A DNA stretch of 64,000 nt from Bacteroides zoogleoformans. Its GTDB lineage: Bacteria; Bacteroidota; Bacteroidia; Bacteroidales; Bacteroidaceae. Under the pieces are notes generated by a model. The model was not told the DNA's origin, did no database searches, and was given only the letters and a program-made list of their open reading frames with translations. Location: NCBI RefSeq assembly GCF_002998435.1, contig NZ_CP027231.1, positions 310,001 to 374,000 of the forward strand, given 5' to 3'. Positions 60,251-64,000 of the stretch are shown piece after piece. How positions within the stretch are numbered: position 1 is the stretch's first letter; each line of letters opens with the position of its first letter. The position numbers and the translations under genes are program-made.

Positions 60251-63076
60251 ATGCAGGAAGAAACAGAATATATCAATGTATATGGTGCACGTGTGCACAA
60301 TCTCAAGAACATCGACGCTGAAATTCCCCGCAACAGCCTTACGGTGATTACCGGACTGAGCGGAAGCGGCAAATCATCGTTGGCTTTCGATACTATTTTT
60401 GCCGAGGGTCAACGGCGTTATATCGAGACATTTTCTGCTTATGCCCGTAATTTCCTGGGTAATTTGGAGCGTCCAGATGTGGATAAGATAACCGGACTGA
60501 GTCCCGTTATTTCCATCGAGCAGAAAACAACGAACAAGAATCCCCGTTCCACGGTGGGTACCACAACGGAAGTTTACGACTACCTTCGTCTGCTTTATGC
60601 CCGTGCCGGCGAAGCCTATTCCTATCTGTCCGGAGAAAAGATGGTGAAATATACCGAAGAGCAGATTCTTGAACTCATTTTGAATGATTATAAAGGAAAG
60701 CGTATTTATATTTTAGCCCCGTTGGTGCGTAGCCGCAAAGGACACTATAAGGAACTTTTCGAGCAGGTGCGCAAGAAAGGCTATCTCTATGTGCGTGTGG
60801 ACGGCGAAGTTTGCGAGGCACTGCCGGGTATGAAACTGGATCGCTACAAGAACCATGATGTGGAAGTAGTGATAGACAAACTGGTGGTTGCAGACAAAGA
60901 TGACACACGTTTGAAAAACAGTGTGGCAACCGCCATGCGGCAGGGAGACGGATTATTGGTGGTGCTTGATGTTCAGACCGGCGACTTGCGTCATTACAGC
61001 AAGCGGCTGATGTGTCCCGTCACCGGACTGTCTTACCGGGAACCGGCACCGCACAATTTTTCATTCAACTCTCCACAAGGAGCATGCCCCAAGTGTAAGG
61101 GCTTGGGAATTGTCAGCCGGATTGATATGGATAAGGTGATTCCTAATCGTGAACTCTCTATTGCAGAAGGTGCGATAGCGCCATTAGGGAAATATAAGAA
61201 CAGTATGATTTTCTGGCAGATTGGCGCCCTTTTGGAGAAATATGAAGCTACACTGAAAACACCGGTCAAAGAACTTCCGGACGATGCGTTCGACGAGATT
61301 CTATATGGCTCTGACGAACGTATCAAGATAAAAAGCTCGCTGATAGGCACTACCTCCGATTATTTTGTGACTTTTGAAGGCGTCGTGAAGTATATTCAGA
61401 TGTTGCAGGAGAAAGATGTTTCGGCCACGGCGCAAAAATGGGCTGACCAGTTTGCCAAGACTGCGGTCTGTCCGGAGTGTCATGGAGCAAAATTGAATAA
61501 AGAGGCACTTTCATTTCGCATTCACGATAAGAATATCCACGAACTGTCTGTTATGGACATCAGCGAGTTGTATGATTGGTTGACAAATGTAGATGCGTTC
61601 CTCAGCAGCAAACAGCGGCAAATAGCTGGTGAAATACTGAAAGAAATCCGTACACGCCTTAAATTTCTGCTTGACGTGGGATTGGATTATCTTTCGTTAA
61701 ACCGCACGGCTGTAAGCCTGTCCGGAGGTGAAAGCCAGCGCATCCGTCTGGCTACGCAAATCGGCTCTCAATTAGTGAATGTGCTGTACATCCTGGACGA
61801 ACCGAGTATCGGGCTACATCAGCGTGACAACCAACGTCTGATTCGTTCTCTGAAAGAACTGCGTGATATAGGAAACTCTGTCATTGTGGTGGAGCACGAT
61901 AAGGACATGATGCTGGCTGCCGACTATGTGATTGACATGGGGCCGAAAGCCGGACGCATGGGGGGAGAAGTGGTCTTTGCCGGCACTCCGCGCGAGATGT
62001 TGCGGACACACACGCTTACCTCTCAATACCTGAATGGTGAACGGGCCATTGAAGTGCCAGCCAAACGTCGTGAAGGAAACGGGCATAGTCTGTGGTTGCA
62101 TGGAGCCAGAGGGAATAACCTGAAGAACGTGAATGTGGAATTTCCACTTGGCAAACTGATTTGTGTGACAGGTGTTTCGGGTAGCGGCAAATCTACACTC
62201 ATCAACGAGACGTTGCAACCCATACTCTCACAAAAGTTCTATCGTTCTCTCCAAGACCCCTTAGAGTATGACAGCATAGAAGGTTTGGAACACATTGATA
62301 AAGTGGTGAATGTAGACCAGTCGCCTTTGGGCCGTACACCGCGCTCCAATCCGGCTACCTACACGGGCGTGTTTTCCGACATACGCAACTTGTTTGTCGG
62401 ATTGCCCGAAGCAAAGATACGTGGATATAAACCGGGACGCTTTTCGTTCAATGTGAGTGGCGGACGCTGTGAAGCCTGTCAGGGAAACGGTTATAAAACC
62501 ATTGAAATGAACTTCCTGCCCGACGTGTATGTGCCTTGCGAGGTGTGTCATGGCAAACGATATAACCGCGAGACGCTGGAGGTGCGCTTTAAAGGAAAAT
62601 CCATTTCCGATGTGCTTGACATGACCATCAACCGTGCGGTGGAATTCTTTGAGAGCGTGCCCCAAATCCTGAACAAGATTAAGGTGATTCAAGAGGTGGG
62701 ACTGGGATATATCAAATTGGGGCAGTCATCCACCACACTTTCCGGTGGAGAAAGCCAGCGTGTGAAACTGGCCACTGAACTATCGAAACGTGATACGGGC
62801 AAGACCGTCTATATCCTCGATGAGCCTACCACCGGACTTCATTTCGAAGATATCCGGGTGTTGATGAGCGTGCTGAACAAACTGGTTGACAAAGGAAATA
62901 CCGTTATCGTCATTGAGCATAATCTCGACGTCATCAAGATGGCCGACTACGTCATCGACATGGGGCCTGAAGGTGGCAAGGGCGGGGGAGAGCTTCTTTC
63001 CTGCGGCACACCCGAGGAGGTAGCAAAGAGCGAGCGGGGATATACACCGAAGTTTCTGAAAGAGGAGTTGCATTGA
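60251..63076 (+). CDS. uvrA: Excinuclease ABC subunit A
   Basis: UvrA is the ATP-driven damage sensor of nucleotide excision repair. The 941-residue protein has two ABC modules: Walker [19 protein letters not shown] near residue 33 and [13 protein letters not shown] near 640, each with an LSGGESQR signature, plus the UvrB-binding segment and zinc modules. The C-terminal zinc finger is intact ([26 protein letters not shown]). The first one has CPVTGLSY where E. coli has C-x2-C, so one of its four cysteines is lost, though CPKC remains. The ATG at 60251 ([20 protein letters not shown]) fits the family. Confidence 0.96.
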   Translation: MQEETEYINVYGARVHNLKNIDAEIPRNSLTVITGLSGSGKSSLAFDTIFAEGQRRYIETFSAYARNFLGNLERPDVDKITGLSPVISIEQKTTNKNPRSTVGTTTEVYDYLRLLYARAGEAYSYLSGEKMVKYTEEQILELILNDYKGKRIYILAPLVRSRKGHYKELFEQVRKKGYLYVRVDGEVCEALPGMKLDRYKNHDVEVVIDKLVVADKDDTRLKNSVATAMRQGDGLLVVLDVQTGDLRHYSKRLMCPVTGLSYREPAPHNFSFNSPQGACPKCKGLGIVSRIDMDKVIPNRELSIAEGAIAPLGKYKNSMIFWQIGALLEKYEATLKTPVKELPDDAFDEILYGSDERIKIKSSLIGTTSDYFVTFEGVVKYIQMLQEKDVSATAQKWADQFAKTAVCPECHGAKLNKEALSFRIHDKNIHELSVMDISELYDWLTNVDAFLSSKQRQIAGEILKEIRTRLKFLLDVGLDYLSLNRTAVSLSGGESQRIRLATQIGSQLVNVLYILDEPSIGLHQRDNQRLIRSLKELRDIGNSVIVVEHDKDMMLAADYVIDMGPKAGRMGGEVVFAGTPREMLRTHTLTSQYLNGERAIEVPAKRREGNGHSLWLHGARGNNLKNVNVEFPLGKLICVTGVSGSGKSTLINETLQPILSQKFYRSLQDPLEYDSIEGLEHIDKVVNVDQSPLGRTPRSNPATYTGVFSDIRNLFVGLPEAKIRGYKPGRFSFNVSGGRCEACQGNGYKTIEMNFLPDVYVPCEVCHGKRYNRETLEVRFKGKSISDVLDMTINRAVEFFESVPQILNKIKVIQEVGLGYIKLGQSSTTLSGGESQRVKLATELSKRDTGKTVYILDEPTTGLHFEDIRVLMSVLNKLVDKGNTVIVIEHNLDVIKMADYVIDMGPEGGKGGGELLSCGTPEEVAKSERGYTPKFLKEELH

Positions 63077-63122
63077 GCAAGTCTCTCAACCGAAAAAAGT
63101 TTTTCTTTTGTAAAATCATCAG

Positions 63123-63605
63123 ATGATGAAAATAAATAAAACTAACGCAGCCCGACTGCTTGATAAGGATCGAATTGCCTACGAACTTATTCCCTACGAA
63201 GTAGACGAGAACGATTTGAGTGCGGTTCATGTGGCAGCCCGTTTGGGTGAAGACATCGATTGTGTATTCAAAACTTTGGTTCTTCATGGAGACAAAAACG
63301 GATATTTTGTCTGCGTCATTCCCGGTGAACATGAAGTGGATTTGAAGTTGGCGGCCAAGATATCCGGTAACAAAAAGTGCGATCTGGTTCCCATGAAAGA
63401 GCTTCTTCCCTTGACGGGCTATATCCGCGGGGGATGTTCGCCCATCGGAATGAAGAAACTTTTTCCTACTTACATTCACGAAACATGTCTCCGCTTTCCT
63501 CACATCTATATCAGTGCCGGACAACGCGGCTTACAACTGAAATTGGCTCCGGAGGATTTGATAAAGGAAGTATGCGCAGAAGTTTGCATTCTTTTTGATG
63601 AATAA
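63123..63605 (+). CDS. ybaK: Cys-tRNA(Pro) deacylase (YbaK/EbsC family)
   Basis: YbaK-type enzymes remove cysteine wrongly attached to tRNA(Pro). The 160-residue protein has NKTNAARLLDKDRIAYELIP, the CVFKTLVLHGD core with the catalytic-region lysine, VDLKLAAKISGNKKCDLVPM and the GYIRGGCSPIGMKK loop typical of the family. It lies 46 bp after uvrA and may share its transcript. The start may be 63123 or the next ATG at 63126. Confidence 0.9.
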   Translation: MMKINKTNAARLLDKDRIAYELIPYEVDENDLSAVHVAARLGEDIDCVFKTLVLHGDKNGYFVCVIPGEHEVDLKLAAKISGNKKCDLVPMKELLPLTGYIRGGCSPIGMKKLFPTYIHETCLRFPHIYISAGQRGLQLKLAPEDLIKEVCAEVCILFDE

Positions 63606-63639
63606 GACTGAACATTCATAAAATATTCAGAAGAAATTA

Positions 63640-63647
63640 TATATTTG
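63640..63647 (+). promoter_or_regulatory. -7 box of the right-edge transporter gene
   Basis: TATATTTG on the plus strand, followed by CAAG, lies about 50 bases before the ATG at 63699. A -33 is not obvious. Confidence 0.5.
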
Positions 63648-63698
63648 CAAGAATTATTAAAGAGATTCATACATTACTAACTTTAAAAACTAATTTTT

Positions 63699-64000
63699 AT
63701 GTTCGAGAATCACCCTAAAGGTTTGTTGGCGGCTGCTATCTCTAACATGGGCGAACGGTTCGGCTACTACATCATGAATGCGGTACTTGTATTGTTCCTA
63801 TGTTCCAAATTTGGCTTGAGTGATGAGAGTAGTTCCATTATTTATTCGGTTTTCTACTGCGGAATTTATGTATTAAGTTTGATAGGTGGTAGCATTGCCG
63901 ATAAGACACAGAATTATAAAGGAACAATTATGTCCGGACTGATTGTGATGTCGTTGGGCTATATCATTCTGTCTATTCCTATTCTGTCCACAGCCGGTAA
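63699..64000 (+). CDS. POT-family peptide transporter (5' part, runs off window)
   Basis: The first 100 codons of an inner-membrane transporter are visible. MFENHPKGLLAAAISNMGER and FGYYIMNAVLVLFLCSKFGL show the E-R-F-x-Y-Y motif of proton-coupled oligopeptide transporters, followed by two further hydrophobic helices. The N-terminus is closer to the classical POT consensus than that of the transporter at 6.6-8.0 kb. The 3' part is outside the window. Confidence 0.85.
   Translation, partial: MFENHPKGLLAAAISNMGERFGYYIMNAVLVLFLCSKFGLSDESSSIIYSVFYCGIYVLSLIGGSIADKTQNYKGTIMSGLIVMSLGYIILSIPILSTAG

Overview
The window reads as a chromosomal segment of a Bacteroides-type gut bacterium (order Bacteroidales). 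The signs are two SusC/SusD pairs, an ECF-sigma/FecR-controlled polysaccharide- or mucin-type locus, the Bacteroidota-type omega subunit, BamD and PorT-like proteins, and many promoters of the Bacteroides form (-33 TTTG, about 20 bp, -7 TAnnTTTG) with no strong Shine-Dalgarno signal. The exact species cannot be fixed from the sequence alone. No tRNA, rRNA or CRISPR array was seen.

Region 1 (1-6.6 kb) is a mobile-element-scarred border. It starts with the 5' part of cas3 running off the left edge (the rest of the cas locus lies outside). Next come an intact ISL3-family element with 8-bp target duplications just upstream of the cas3 promoter, a GC-rich gene pair of unknown function cut short by an IS982-family element with an internal transposase deletion, and a decayed IS256-family element interrupting another unknown gene.

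Region 2 (6.6-12.6 kb) holds a POT/MFS transporter and a hexuronate module. uxaC is divergent from a LacI-type regulator and uxaB, with closely packed facing promoters. Region 3 (12.6-20.6 kb) is housekeeping: FHA and HU/SPOR proteins, rfbC-ugd sugar-nucleotide genes with a lipoprotein, a DEAD-box helicase, SerB, and a thioredoxin-fold protein lacking the redox cysteines.

Region 4 (20.9-24.0 kb) is the most unusual gene cluster. It has a Nim-like flavoprotein and then a tight operon of a PPOX flavoprotein, a zinc-type macrodomain hydrolase and a class M sirtuin (SirTM). This is a write/erase pair for protein ADP-ribosylation, here without the lipoyl-carrier genes known from Gram-positive SirTM operons. 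A broken flavodoxin-fold gene lies next to it.

Region 5 (24-34.7 kb) has a lon-tgt-lptF/G operon with 4-bp overlaps, a tRNA methyltransferase, and hisGDCB preceded by a clear histidine attenuator: a 17-residue leader peptide containing HHYHH, an 11-bp antiterminator pairing and a terminator. Region 6 (34.8-51.1 kb) holds an orphan SusC/SusD pair and, on the other strand, a complete regulated locus: ECF sigma, FecR anti-sigma, SusC with STN domain, SusD, discoidin lipoprotein and M60 mucin-type peptidase. Region 7 (51.2-64 kb) carries uvrB, phenylacetate-CoA ligase with an ACT protein, bamD-rpoZ-DUF4293, an outer-membrane barrel and a LysM/periplasmic-binding protein, uvrA, a YbaK deacylase and the start of a POT transporter.

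Across the window, several intergenic regions carry palindromic arrays phased at exactly 22 bp (or 11 bp): 8.2, 29.7, 42.6 and 51.45 kb. They are not explained by any annotated feature.
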